Assembly (NCBI RefSeq): GCF_003573695.1
Contig: NC_039367.1
Location: forward strand, 29,102,442 to 29,166,441
Direction: 5' to 3'
DNA length: 64,000 nucleotides
DNA from: Papaver somniferum
Taxonomy: Eukaryota; Streptophyta; Magnoliopsida; Ranunculales; Papaveraceae
Positions 36,561 through 46,089 of this stretch are shown here, piece by piece. Numbering within the stretch: the first letter of the stretch is position 1; every line of letters starts with the position of its first letter. Both the position numbers and the translations under genes were made by a program. Below the pieces are notes generated by a model. It saw only the letters and a program-made list of their open reading frames with translations. It was not told where the DNA came from and did no database searches.

Positions 36561-36774
36561 TGTTTAGGAAGAATGAAATTAATTTTCTTTCTCTCCTTAA
36601 TATACCCGAAAGAAAGAGAAGAAAATTAATGGAGGAATGGGAAACGTGCCCGTTACATGAGCAGTTAATGCACAAATAAAAGACGTGCCCAAGTACCTAG
36701 GAAAAGTTATTAGGAGAGATATAAGAATATGCAACGACTGTTTTCTTCAATGCACCCATTAAACATTCAAGCCC

Positions 36775-36791
36775 GAAGAAAAGGGGCAAAT
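36775..36791 (+). other. Polypurine tract of the Tat element
   Basis: CGAAGAAAAGGGGCAAAT directly precedes the 3' LTR start TGTGTATACA. This is the expected plus-strand primer. Confidence 0.7.
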
Positions 36792-37643
36792 TGTGTATAC
36801 ATATATCTCACCATCAGACACCTGTATATAGAGAAATACGTGGAAAGCATGCAGGCCAAGACATCAAAATACGATGTACTACGGAACACCAAATAAACCC
36901 CAAGGAGTTACTTTATCTCATCCCAAAAGAAGCTAAGATCAACGGTGGAGAGAAAGTTAGCTGACACGGACGTGACATGGGCAGAAGACACTTGTCTGAC
37001 ACGAGCAGGCATCTCAACCACCCTCATTAAACACTCTGAGCAGTATACGTGTCGATCAATCCGTGGGACGAGCGAGGATGTCTCTGCGTGATCAAGTGGC
37101 AAACGCAGACCTCTGCGTGATGGACACAAGACACTAGAAGATAAGGTTCCAACGGCCTTCAGAGATGGGTCCCACACTCTAACCCTATAAATACCCCTTC
37201 TCCACCAAGAGGAAGGGGGATCGGAAAAATCAGGAAGGGAAGGAGAGAGAGAGATTACGAGTGTAAGTTAATCCTTTAGAAGGGAAAATACATGTAAACC
37301 CAAAAGTCATTCGACTACTCTTGTAACCGTGAAGAACATAGTGAAACAACAACCCCCGTGGACGTAGGCCTTAGTGCTGAACCACGTAAACCTCGGTCTT
37401 GTTTACATTTCAGCACTTTACATCTGTCTAACCCCGTGGATCTTTACTTGTACGTTTTGCTTTCTTTGTTTTTACCTATATCCCGTGCGCAAACACCCCG
37501 TATGGAGTTGTTGGATGAGGTTGTGATAAACCCGAAGGTTTTGAGCCAAGGAATCAACACTAAGATATCATCATCACAAATCACTCTATATTACGATGAT
37601 TGTTTGTGAGCATTCGGATGCCTTCGTGATCCGTGTGTTCACA
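36792..37643 (+). repeat. 3' LTR of the Tat element
   Basis: It is 852 bp, ending GTGTGTTCACA, followed by the target duplication AGGGT. See the 5' LTR for the comparison. Confidence 0.93.
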
Positions 37644-38024
37644 AGGGTTCTTGTTTGCTGGTAGATTTAAGAAATTAGAATTTGAAATGGGTTTCGGAGA
37701 TGAAAGTTAAAATGAATTAGCAAATGTGGTTCGATTTGTGTTGTGTGACAACGAGATTCAGGGAACGAAATGGAAATTGAGGTTGGTTGTGACAGTGAGG
37801 AAGAAGTGATGTTAATGGTATGGTTTATCTCAACGGAGAAGACGAGGGTGTTTAGGGAATTTGATTTTCCACGCATATGTTTTTGTCACGTATGTACTCC
37901 TGCTGATTCAGCTAACCAAGTAATGGATGGAAAATGTAACGATGGAAGGAAACATTAATTTCAATTTTTTTTAGGAGGAAACTCTAATTACCGATCTTGG
38001 GAGGGGAAGAAATGCAAAATGCCC

Positions 38025-39112
38025 AACAGTTTTTTAACTTTGGATATTAACTTTGTAAAAGTTTGTGCTTAGCTTAGGTTCCATCTCCCAGAAATATTTG
38101 AGAAACTTAAACTCTCTAGCGTCAACCCCATAGGAACAAATTTTATGGAATATCAGAAACCAAACGTAGGTTACACATCACAACATGCTGTGTATTATAT
38201 GAAATGAAATATGATGGAAATACACTTTACACACAAAAACAACAATGTTAACATACTCTTTTAACCTCCTTAAATGATCCTTGTATTTACAAAAAGTGGC
38301 TTCAGTTCCCACGACACAACGCATAGGAAATCTAAAGACTGGTTATTAAATCCTGTTAGCGATTTTACAGAACAATTAAATTTCTCAAGCAATCTATTAT
38401 AAGTAACTATCACCATTTTGTAACATGTATCACTAGTTATTCTGGATTATCTGATGTCCACCCATCCATACACAAACATGCAAGTTTAAACATAAAGAAT
38501 CTATGGGGAAAAAAACACATAAAGAATCTATGAAAAGAGTAAGTTGTTAAGTTGAATCTGTTTTTCATGTATTTAATTTGGCAACCCTTTAATCTTCTTG
38601 TACTATTTCCACTGAATCAATTGTTATCGCCTTCCATTGGTAGTTGTATTACAACCAGCATCATTTACAAGGTAGGAGGAAACTACATTAAACTGCTGCT
38701 GCTGCTCCCTGTGCACCAAAAAATATATAAAGATGAGTTATACATTTATCTCTTTCCAAAAAGAGAAAAATCAAAAAATGCACTTTGTGCCTGGCGTGGA
38801 AATCTACCTGACAAAAAAGAACAAAAAACTATGCAATGCTCCAGCCACTATGTCTTTGCCACTGCCTTATCAATTTCTTCCATGTGATTGCGGAGTATGT
38901 TCCACTTCATATGATGAAAAATGATAAGGAGATGGATAAGTGTGAGAGAATGCAAATAGCAAGTACCATGATGAAAGTATTGTTTATTGCGCACTAGTTG
39001 TAATTTTAACCATATTAAGAAAGAGTACGGCGGAGAATACCTGATCCATTGATAGTGAAATACCTCTATTGTATACTACTATATTGTATAGTGAAATCTC
39101 AACATTCACAAT
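38025..39112. other. Intergenic, with an inverted fragment of a dispersed repeat
   Basis: No gene is seen. About 38250-38350, read on the minus strand (GTTGTGTCGTGGGAACTGAA), matches 44150-44190. About 38150-38240 resembles 45060-45140 (TATTTCCATCATATT type). These are fragments of the dispersed repeat annotated at 44605-45612 and its surroundings. Confidence 0.45.
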
Positions 39113-40430
39113 ATGTTGTGTGATGAACCGTCCCACTGTGTATACTACTTTATTGTATTTTAAAAATTTAAAGTGTTTGTTTGATTTCCAACTTATCTTA
39201 TCTTGAATTTTAAGCAATCCTCAGTTTTAAAATCTATAAATAGAAATGCTTTTCTAACTGAGAAATTCAATCCCCGACACCTAGTGTCCTAATTGATCTA
39301 GAAGTCGTCCTCCATGAACCTAGATTTCCTATGAGAAACATAATTAGGTTTACGACTAAAAGGTTTCAGTTTGGGGATTCGTAAAGCCAGGTCCGACTAT
39401 ATTTTACCTTGATAGTTCGTGCATCCTGATTTTGTTTTTTTGTTATCGAGATTTGCATAGTCTCTTTCAGGCAAGATAAATATAAATCAAGAAGTTCCCT
39501 TCGTCTCAGACTTTGTGATTTCTCGGGATAGATATCTGATAGCTGATCTTAATTGATCTTTTGAAGATTTTTTTCCAGAGGTGGTTAAGAATCTAGGCTG
39601 CTCTAGGTAGTCGTAAGTTTCAGATTTATGAGGTTTGTTAGATTGATAATTGCAAACAAATTTTCGCACCTTAATATCTCAATCTAAATGAGAATCAAAT
39701 AGGATTATTTGTTAGAGGCGGATTGGTATCAAAAGTTTTCACTGTTGCTGAAGCAATACTATTAGGCTGTAAAGATATCAACTAAGGGAATCAAGTGCGT
39801 AGAACCTTGCGAGGTTGAAGAGACGTAAGGAGCACGGTTGTAACTGAATTGCTTGGAGGGTTGATTCAGACTCATATAAATTCCAGTCCAAAGTCTGATA
39901 TTAGGCTAGTATAAGTAGTTGGTTAATACAACTCGACGTTCAAATCTGGACAAGGTCCCGAGATTTTTCTGCTATTGTTGTTTCCTCGTTAACAAAATTT
40001 CTGGTGTTGTGTATTTTTCCTTTTTCACATTATATTTTTATCTTTATAATCGGATTTACGCAAGTTGTACATATTCAATCTAAGTAGATATGTCCATCTA
40101 ATTGTGATCGATTACGAGACTTGTTCTTGTAGAATTCGTATCTTGAAAGATAGATAACAAGTTTATTAACTTGGCAGAATTCCAATTGGATTATTTGGAT
40201 ACGACAATATTGATATTGGGTATTGATTTTTGAGATCGTCCAAGTACTCTTCTTAACAATTAAGTTCACGGATTTATTGTCTTATATATAATGATTGAAA
40301 AGAGGTTGAGATTTAAACTCTATATACATATTATCAAGGATCATTAAGTTGGTTTGCTTGATATTGTATTAGGTTTTTCCTATACAGGTTGCCGAACGAA
40401 AAATTTGGTGGTGTACTTGGTACCCCGCGT
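39113..40430 (+). repeat. Copia-like LTR sequence, left arm of an inverted pair
   Basis: This stretch matches 47405-46090 in inverted orientation and is also similar, in parts, to the copia LTR at 57421-58937 (shared TTGTTTCCTCGTTAACAAAA and CATATAGGTTACC-type segments). It contains two small open frames (39487-39669 and 40075-40269, minus) that recur in the other arm and are not credible genes. The right end fuses directly to plastid-derived sequence. A 15-bp word GGTGTACTTGGTACC occurs at 40410-40424 and again at 40516-40530, bracketing the junction. Confidence 0.65.
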
Positions 40431-40534
40431 TTTTAGTTGTCACCTTCTTGAAAGTCTATGTCTATATTAGATCACGCAAGATATCTGTCATATAGGTTGA
40501 TATTGAAAAGATTATGGTGTACTTGGTACCTCAT

Positions 40535-40989
40535 CATTTTAAAAAGCATTAAAAAGGCCTTGAATTGTACGTTTTTCCAATCATCCTTTTCAATATGGGG
40601 TAATCTCGTAGTTCTTGGTATGTGATATATCATTTAGGATGAACCTAAATCTATGCTCGAAAGATAGATTTCTACACGCTGATAAAGCGTGTATATGGAT
40701 TCTCAGAGAGATGTCGCGGTGGTACCCCCGGATCCCACGAGTGAATAGAAAATTGGATCTACATTGGATTTCAATTGAATTTCCCCATCTATCCTCCTAA
40801 AGAGAAGTTTGATTTCAAACTCCGATTCGAACATAAAGAGTACACAATGATAATGTGCCTTAGATGTTCCATAATTTTGGGTTAGCTGCTGATGAGCATA
40901 TTTGACTATTAATGTGGTTGACAGTCCTCAAAACCTATGCATAAAGATGAAATTATCATACAAATGCTCTATCACTGAGCCAATAGCCC
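40535..40989 (-). pseudogene. trnI-GAU: Plastid-derived trnI-GAU: 5' exon and part of its group II intron
   Basis: On the minus strand from 40989, GGGCTATTGGCTCAGTGATA, then GAGCATTTGTATGATAA, corresponds to the 5' exon of plastid tRNA-Ile (GAU anticodon present). The plastid intron follows: TGAGGACTGTCAACCACAT, GCTCATCAGC, ACTTCTCTTTAGGAGGATAG, ATTCACTCGTGGGATCCGGG and CCAAGAACTACGAGATTACC are near-matches to the intron as I remember it. Upstream, CCCGCTTTTGGCAAAG resembles the end of the 16S-trnI spacer. Most differences are C-to-T or G-to-A, as in old, methylated nuclear plastid inserts. The 3' exon is absent; homology stops near 40535. Confidence 0.8.
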
Positions 40990-41158
40990 GCCGTGACTAG
41001 GATCACTTTGCCAAAAGCGGGAGAACTCAAGTATGCATAATCAAATATAATAGGATAAAATGCAACAAAATAAGCACATGAGTGGGTTACCTACTCCTAA
41101 CGGGCAATGCGATCCCTTTCATTTCATTTTGAATTCTTTTATTCAGAATGAATAAATT

Positions 41159-41230
41159 CTCCCCAAATAGGATTCAAACCTACAACCAATCAGTTAACAA
41201 CCGACTGCTCCACCACTGAGCTACTAAGGA
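41159..41230 (-). pseudogene. trnN-GUU: Plastid-type trnN-GUU sequence
   Basis: Read on the minus strand, TCCTTAGTAGCTCAGTGGTG ... CGGTTGTTAACTGATTGG ... GGTTTGAATCCTATTTGGGG is 72 nt, the length of plastid tRNA-Asn, with anticodon GTT. It differs from the plastid gene as I remember it at about seven positions, nearly all transitions. The acceptor, D, anticodon and T stems can all still be drawn with G-U pairs. It lies only about 170 bp upstream of the trnI fragment on the same strand, which is not the plastome arrangement, so the insert is rearranged. No evidence of expression can be seen. Confidence 0.8.
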
Positions 41231-42376
41231 TGTTAATCGGTGGTGCCAAACTCAAACTCTCTATGGTTTACAATCAGTTTTAATGACATTAATAAATAAT
41301 AGGTTTTTAACTAAAGATTGAAGAATGAAGCAAGAATAAATTTGGATTATTGAATTAGGAGGGTGATCTAAGTATCAAAACAACCACTGCTCGAAGAAAA
41401 AAAATCTCCTTTTCGCTTACCCACGATTATCTAATATTTCCAAAACCTGTTTTTCATTTTTCCCGTCTAATTTGTAAGCCATGAAGGGATAATTTCTTTG
41501 TTGCGGGACTTAACGACTTCAGTTTATTACCTTAAACTTTTGATCTGATAGTTATATCATCTTGTTGGAAGAATTGTTGAATCACTTCTGCAAAATGCAG
41601 ATTAAATACAGAAACAAAGTGACATCCGAGTCACGACCAAATTACTTTATTAAGAATTTCTTGTCTTTACCCTAAGTTTTTTGCAATGACCTCTTCCCTC
41701 GTCACGATGTTCCCAGGATAAAAAAGCCGAAAAAACTCTCTTCGGTTTCTCGCGCAATGAAAAATCAAACACTGAAACTCATTATTGACAATTTATTATT
41801 ATTGATGTGATTCGTTGTAGAATTTATTTGTATTGCAGTTTTCAATCTCCTTGGAAATCTATGTTATCCCATTCTTATCTGCGTCTATGGTTTCGACTCA
41901 TTTTATCCTAGTACATGCTTAAAGTAATGATATTCGATGTTGGAAGAATCTTATCACGCTACAATATATTTGTACTATACTGTTTCCATGGAGTAAATTA
42001 ATTAGCATTTGTTTCTTCCTTTTTTTTTTTCTTTAGTTTTTGTAAGTTCATTACCCAAAAAATAAATTAAAAGTTGGTAACATTATGACTTACACGTCAA
42101 AAATTCAAAAGGCCAACACTTCTCATATAAGCGAGAAAAACAGAATTTTCGAACCATGACTGCATTAATACAACCAATTGAATCAAACATATAACTATTT
42201 ACTATTGTAAAAAAATCTATAAAAAATCACAAATATATTTATTAATTTTTATTATGATTTTCTAATTCATAACATATATTCCAGCATTTATTATAATTCA
42301 AACAAAACTTCCCTGGATCGAGCCAAGTATTGATAGCATTTAATGTGCATTGAATAAAAATCTAATCCATCTCTCT
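41231..42376. other. Intergenic sequence upstream of the TPD1-like gene
   Basis: AT-rich, with no convincing open frame, tRNA or terminal repeat. It may hold distal promoter elements of the TPD1-like gene. Confidence 0.4.
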
Positions 42377-42379
42377 CTT

Positions 42380-42387
42380 TATATATG
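42380..42387 (+). promoter_or_regulatory. Candidate TATA box of the TPD1-like gene
   Basis: TATATATG in CTCTTTATATATGTATC lies about 48 bp upstream of the ATG at 42428. The 5' untranslated region would be only about 15-20 nt. Confidence 0.35.
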
Positions 42388-42427
42388 TATCTCATCGCCA
42401 TTCCACATTAAAGGAAAAACCTCAAAA

Positions 42428-42802
42428 ATGGCTGTCAAGTTCAATACTTTGTGTGTATCGATTTTCATTTTGTTCTTCTTCATTAAAAGAGGTATGGGAA
42501 AATGTACAAAATCCGATATAAGTATCATACAACAAAAGGTTAATTCATATGAAGGAGTAAACGAATACGAAGTCGAAATCCAAAACAACTGTCTATCATG
42601 TGGTCTATCTAACTTGATCCTCAGATGCGACGGGTTCCAGACCGTTGAATCTGTACCAATAGTAATTCTTTGAAAATTAGGAATTGAAGAGTGTTTAATA
42701 AATGGTGGTGATTTTATTGTTCGAGGAATACCAGTTCGTTTTCGATATGCATGGCAAATACCTTTTACTTTCACCGCAAAGAAAGTTGATATCAATTGCT
42801 AA
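42428..42802 (+). pseudogene. TPD1-like secreted cysteine-rich protein with in-frame TGA
   Basis: TPD1 (TAPETUM DETERMINANT 1) is a small secreted ligand of the EMS1/EXS receptor kinase in anthers; paralogues have less clear roles. Starting at ATG 42428, residues 1-24 form a signal peptide (VKFNTLCVSIFILFFFIK). The family core follows: CTKSDISIIQQ, EYEVEIQNNCLSCGL, LRCDGFQ, then EECLINGGDF, VRFRYAWQIPFTF and a terminal DINC. The cysteines at 26, 55, 58, 67, 89 and 124 match the six conserved in the family. Codon 82 is TGA (42671-42673), with the same frame resuming at once to TAA 42800-42802. CGA (Arg) is a plausible ancestor. The length of about 124 residues is normal or slightly short. It is either a recent nonsense allele or pseudogene; readthrough is possible but unsupported. 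Confidence 0.82.
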
Positions 42803-43612
42803 TGTTGGAAGCACTAAGAGTAAAGAAAATTGAAGCCATAAATCATTTTAGAAAATGGATACATATATATATATATATATATGTGTATATATATATCTAT
42901 GTGGAAAGTTGGTTAAAAATTATATATATATTTGTGCTAACCCTCGTTGTTGTTGTTTTTTTTGTTGTTTTTTTTTTGTTGTTGTGGGGTGAGGGTTTGG
43001 TACCTTTGTAGCGTCAAAACGAAACCAACCATTTTGAATTAATCTTTTTACTTTTTCATTTTCTCGGTTTTAGATTTTTCTCTGATTTCATGTTGTTTTT
43101 ATCAATTTGAATCAAGTTCGGCCTAGTTTAAAAACCGATCCACAGACAACCCCAACATAATAATTGTTTTCTCTCCTCCCTAGGCTAAACCAAAACCCTA
43201 AATATAACTTGGCATGGCCCAGGTTCACCAAACTGCTTGCTATCAGGATAGGTTCCTTCTCTTTCATGATGTTAAAGTCAATATCACTATACCACAATCA
43301 ATTATAGTTTATAGCACGTTTGAATACCAGAGAGTAGTCAGTCAAGTAAAATATTTTTATATCACAGAAAGTCAACCTTTTTGCTTCCAGAAATATTTTA
43401 AAATTCTTTCGCAAAAAAGAGATAACTTTACAAGTCGCAACTACTAAACGTGTCAAATAACAACAGTAGAGAAATTTCGAGAAAGGAGACGACATCCTAA
43501 AATTTGAGAGGGAAAATAGACAGACTGAAATAAGAATAAGTGTAGAGTGAGATCGATAAGATCATCATCATAACAGAAACTTAAGCACAAAATCAACACC
43601 AACACAAGGAAG
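42803..43612. other. Intergenic, with TA microsatellite
   Basis: A TA/TG-rich run lies at 42860-42900, and a GTT/T-rich run at 42945-42985. The stretch 43450-43612 directly precedes the candidate exon below and could be its 5' untranslated region and promoter. Nothing else is recognisable. Confidence 0.4.
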
Positions 43613-43711
43613 ATGTGGAGAAACAGGAAGAGAAAGGATGACGGTGATTTCATCGACGATCGAAAAAACCCTAAGAAAGCTCTTACCCCTGATGATTCTT
43701 ACAGCATCGTC
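43613..43711 (+). CDS. Candidate first exon of an unidentified gene
   Basis: ATG at 43613 opens MWRNRKRKDDGDFIDDRKNP, then KKALTPDDSYSIV, ending at a possible donor GTATGCG at 43712 (an alternative is GTTTGTC at 43721). The basic-acidic start and the GA-rich leader before it look like a genuine first exon. I could not find a convincing second exon in the following 900 bp, where dispersed repeat sequence begins. The gene may be disrupted by the rearrangements at 44.6-51.6 kb. No family recognised. Confidence 0.35.
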
Positions 43712-44604
43712 GTATGCGTGGTTTGTCCATCTCACTTTCCTTTTCTCTCGGTTATTAACTCTCTTTCAATTTTGTGAATACTAATTAATTTGTTTGGAAC
43801 TTGGTCTTGATAAGATCTCAAATAGTAGGAGGGTTTCTGTCAGAAACTGGCAAGGGAAGGTTGTAGTAGATATCTGAGAGTTTTATGTTAAAGATGGTCA
43901 TGAATTTCTAGGAAAAAAAGATAACTGCTACTTTTCCTCTAGTTGTATTTGTGTATTTCTTGCTTCTTTTAGTAGTGTGATCTGGAGTTGTTGTTTATAG
44001 TGCTTCATTTATTGGTATGGAAGTCGCATCTAATTATATTTTATTTGTGTGATTAAACAACTTACTCTTTCCGTAGATTTTATAGAGTTTGGAATTTAAT
44101 TGTTCTGTAAAATCTCTAGTAGGATTTGACAAGTCTTCGGATTTCCTATGTGTTGTGTCGTGGGAACTGAAGCCACTTTTTGTAATTAGATGGATCATTG
44201 AAGGAAGTTTTTTGGAAGTATCAAAATTTTAATAGTACATTTATGAGGTTGCAAGGTTGCACCTGTCCAGTATAGAATGCAAGAAAGCCATCGTAATGCT
44301 GTAGACATTCATCATTTAGCCGATTTTATTTTATTTTGTTGGGAACTGACTCGTAATGATGTCAAAATCCATCGTGATATATGTTGTGCTACATGATTCT
44401 CGTTCTGGGGCAAACTGTTTTCGTAAGGTTCTTACTTATCTAATAATCATGTAACCAGAAAGTAGTGGAAGTGAAGATTGTTTGTGTCTTAGAGATTAAT
44501 CAAGTTGAAGAGTATGTTAACATTACTGTTTGTGTATCACATGTTGCATGAGTGAGATTTGACTTTCTTGGAAGTATCATATAGCACAAATCTGAGGCCA
44601 AATT
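43712..44604. other. Intron-like or intergenic sequence
   Basis: T-rich sequence without a supported exon. It includes the 44130-44200 segment (GTTGTGTCGTGGGAACTGAA) that recurs inverted at 38290-38350. Confidence 0.35.
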
Positions 44605-45612
44605 ATACCAGCCAAACTGAAGGTCTTAGTAAGACTTTTCCTTACTTGTTGTATTTCTATTTCTTTTGCTTCTATCAGCACAAGTCATTATATATCCTGA
44701 TTTCTTTTCTTAGATTGGCCAAACATTAGAGCACAATACGGAAAAGAATAGAATGAAGAAAAATGCTCCCAAAGACCAACTTGAAAGTCCCATTCACTAG
44801 GATTACCAACCAATTTGGACCTCATTTGTTATATTCTTAGCATATTGAGAACTAGTAGGCGATAAGGAGGAAGGCTTTAGTGTTGCTTTATGCCCTAATC
44901 ACTGCATGAATCAACTAAATTAGCTTTTAGGTTCTGTCATCACTGTCATGCTAGGAACCCCTTGTAGATTTTGTGAAATTACCTTTTCAAATGTTATTGT
45001 GATAGAACTGTCCAATGTCCAATGTGCATCTTTTTATCTGAGATTATACGGCGAGTAAACTGAAGTGTATTTAAATCATATTTCATTTCATATTATAAGT
45101 GTATTTCTATCATATTACATTTCATATAATATAATATTACATAACATGTATTTCCATGAAAATTATTGTATTTTCATCATATTACATGTGTTTGATTTCT
45201 AATATGCGAAATATATGTGTTTCAAGTAGAATTATGAATTCAACGGTGTCCTCTATTTATTTTCCTATTTTTTACACTCTCAAAAAATTAGTGAAGTGAT
45301 TTTTTATGTGTTGTCAATTTGAAAGCATCGCCAAGCTACATCAGTGCACAAAACAATCGCACACTTCATTTAATGTTCTTTAGACAGTATGCATATTTCC
45401 ATGAGAATCATCGTATTTCCATCATATTACCTATGTTAGATTTCTGATATGCGAAATACATGTGTTTCAAGTAGAACTCTGAATTCCGTAGTGTCTTATT
45501 TCCCTATTTTTTACACTTTCAAAAAATTAGTGAAGTGAATTTTTTATATGTTGTCAATTTGAAAGCATGGCCGAGCTACATCAGTGCACAAAACAATCGC
45601 ACACTTCATTAA
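44605..45612 (+). repeat. Dispersed repeat X, copy 1, with internal tandem duplication
   Basis: From about CCAAACTGAAGGTCTTAGTA (44615) this matches 50823-51600 in the same orientation with few differences. Within it a segment of about 240 bp is duplicated in tandem: GTGTTTCAAGTAGAA ... ACACTTCATT at about 45210-45372 and again at 45455-45612. Copy 2 has that segment once. The sequence breaks off at CATTAAT, where plastid-derived DNA begins. Confidence 0.7.
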
Positions 45613-46000
45613 TAGTTAAATATTCTCATCAACAGCTAACCCGAAATTATGAAACATCTAAGGCACATTATCATTGTGTACTCTTTATGTTCGAATTGGA
45701 GTTTGAAATCAAACTTCTCCTTAGGAGGATAGATGTGGAAATTCAATTGAAATCCAATGTAGATCCAATTTTATATTCACTCGTGGGATCCGGGGGTACC
45801 ACCATGACATCTCTCTTCTCGAGAATCCATATACACGCTTTATCAGCGTGTAGAAATCTATCTTTCGATCATAGATTTAGGTTCATCCTAAATGAGATCT
45901 TCACATACCAAGAACTACGAGATTACCCCCTATTGAAAAGGGTGATTGGAAAATCGTACAATTCAAGGATTTTTTAATGCTTTTTAAAATGATGAGGTAC
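45606..46000 (+). pseudogene. Second, inverted copy of the plastid trnI-GAU intron fragment
   Basis: From CATTAATAGTTAAATATTCT the plus strand matches 40914-40535 of the other arm and the plastid trnI intron: ACTTCTCCTTAGGAGGATAG, GATCCAATTTTATATTCACT, CGTGGGATCCGGG, CTTCTCGAGAATCCAT, CCAAGAACTACGAGATTACC. The trnI exon is missing because the copy starts inside the intron. Homology to the plastid ends near 46000, at the same junction as in the left arm, so both arms derive from one fused molecule. Confidence 0.78.
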
Positions 46001-46089
46001 CAAGTACACCATAATATTTTCGATATCAACCTATACGACAGATATCTTGCGTGTTCTAATATAAACATAGACTGTCAAGAAGGTGACAA

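Larger units (their letters stand above)
15140..37643 (+). mobile_element. Tat-lineage Ty3/gypsy LTR retrotransposon, with a nested insertion
   Basis: Two 852-bp direct LTRs (TGTGTATACA...TGTTCACA) are bounded by an exact 5-bp duplication AGGGT (15135-15139 and 37644-37648). Internal order: primer site, gag, protease, reverse transcriptase, RNase H, a second archaeal-type RNase H, integrase, an antisense gene, then a purine-rich tract. Domain order, dual RNase H and an extra antisense ORF before the 3' LTR are Tat-lineage traits. The LTRs differ at about 12 positions by eye (about 1.4%). The 9.2-kb element at 23474-32671 accounts for much of the length; without it the element is about 13.3 kb. 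Several frameshifts in gag and pol make it non-functional. Confidence 0.9.
13936..38024. mobile_element. GGGC-ended MULE-like element, split by a nested retrotransposon
   Basis: The left end GGGCTATTTTGCGTTTCCTC (13936) and the right end (reverse complement TGGGCATTTTGCATTTC, ending 38024) form long inverted repeats. Both continue through ATTGAAATTGATGTTTCCTC-like sequence, GTTAGCTGAGTCGGCAG and TACACGTG motifs, about 150 bp in all. Flanks AATATTTTT and AACAGTTTT agree at 7 of 9 positions, a decayed 9-bp duplication. Without the 22.5-kb retrotransposon at 15140-37643 the element is about 1.6 kb, the same size as its relative at 52923-54578. The interior (14066-15139, 37649-37900) has short open frames but no transposase. 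Confidence 0.8.

Noticed and set aside
40440..40989. Initial reading of this region as retrotransposon leader or host gene
   Set aside because: The sequence matches the plastid trnI-GAU exon and intron far better, with the GAU anticodon in place.
42350..42427. Upstream extension of the TPD1-like frame from 42350
   Set aside because: It would start at TTG and place the signal peptide internally. ATG 42428 gives a normal signal peptide and a TATA-like box just upstream.
42671..42673. Selenocysteine or programmed readthrough at the TPD1-like TGA
   Set aside because: Land plants lack selenoprotein machinery and no readthrough context is apparent. A nonsense mutation is simpler.
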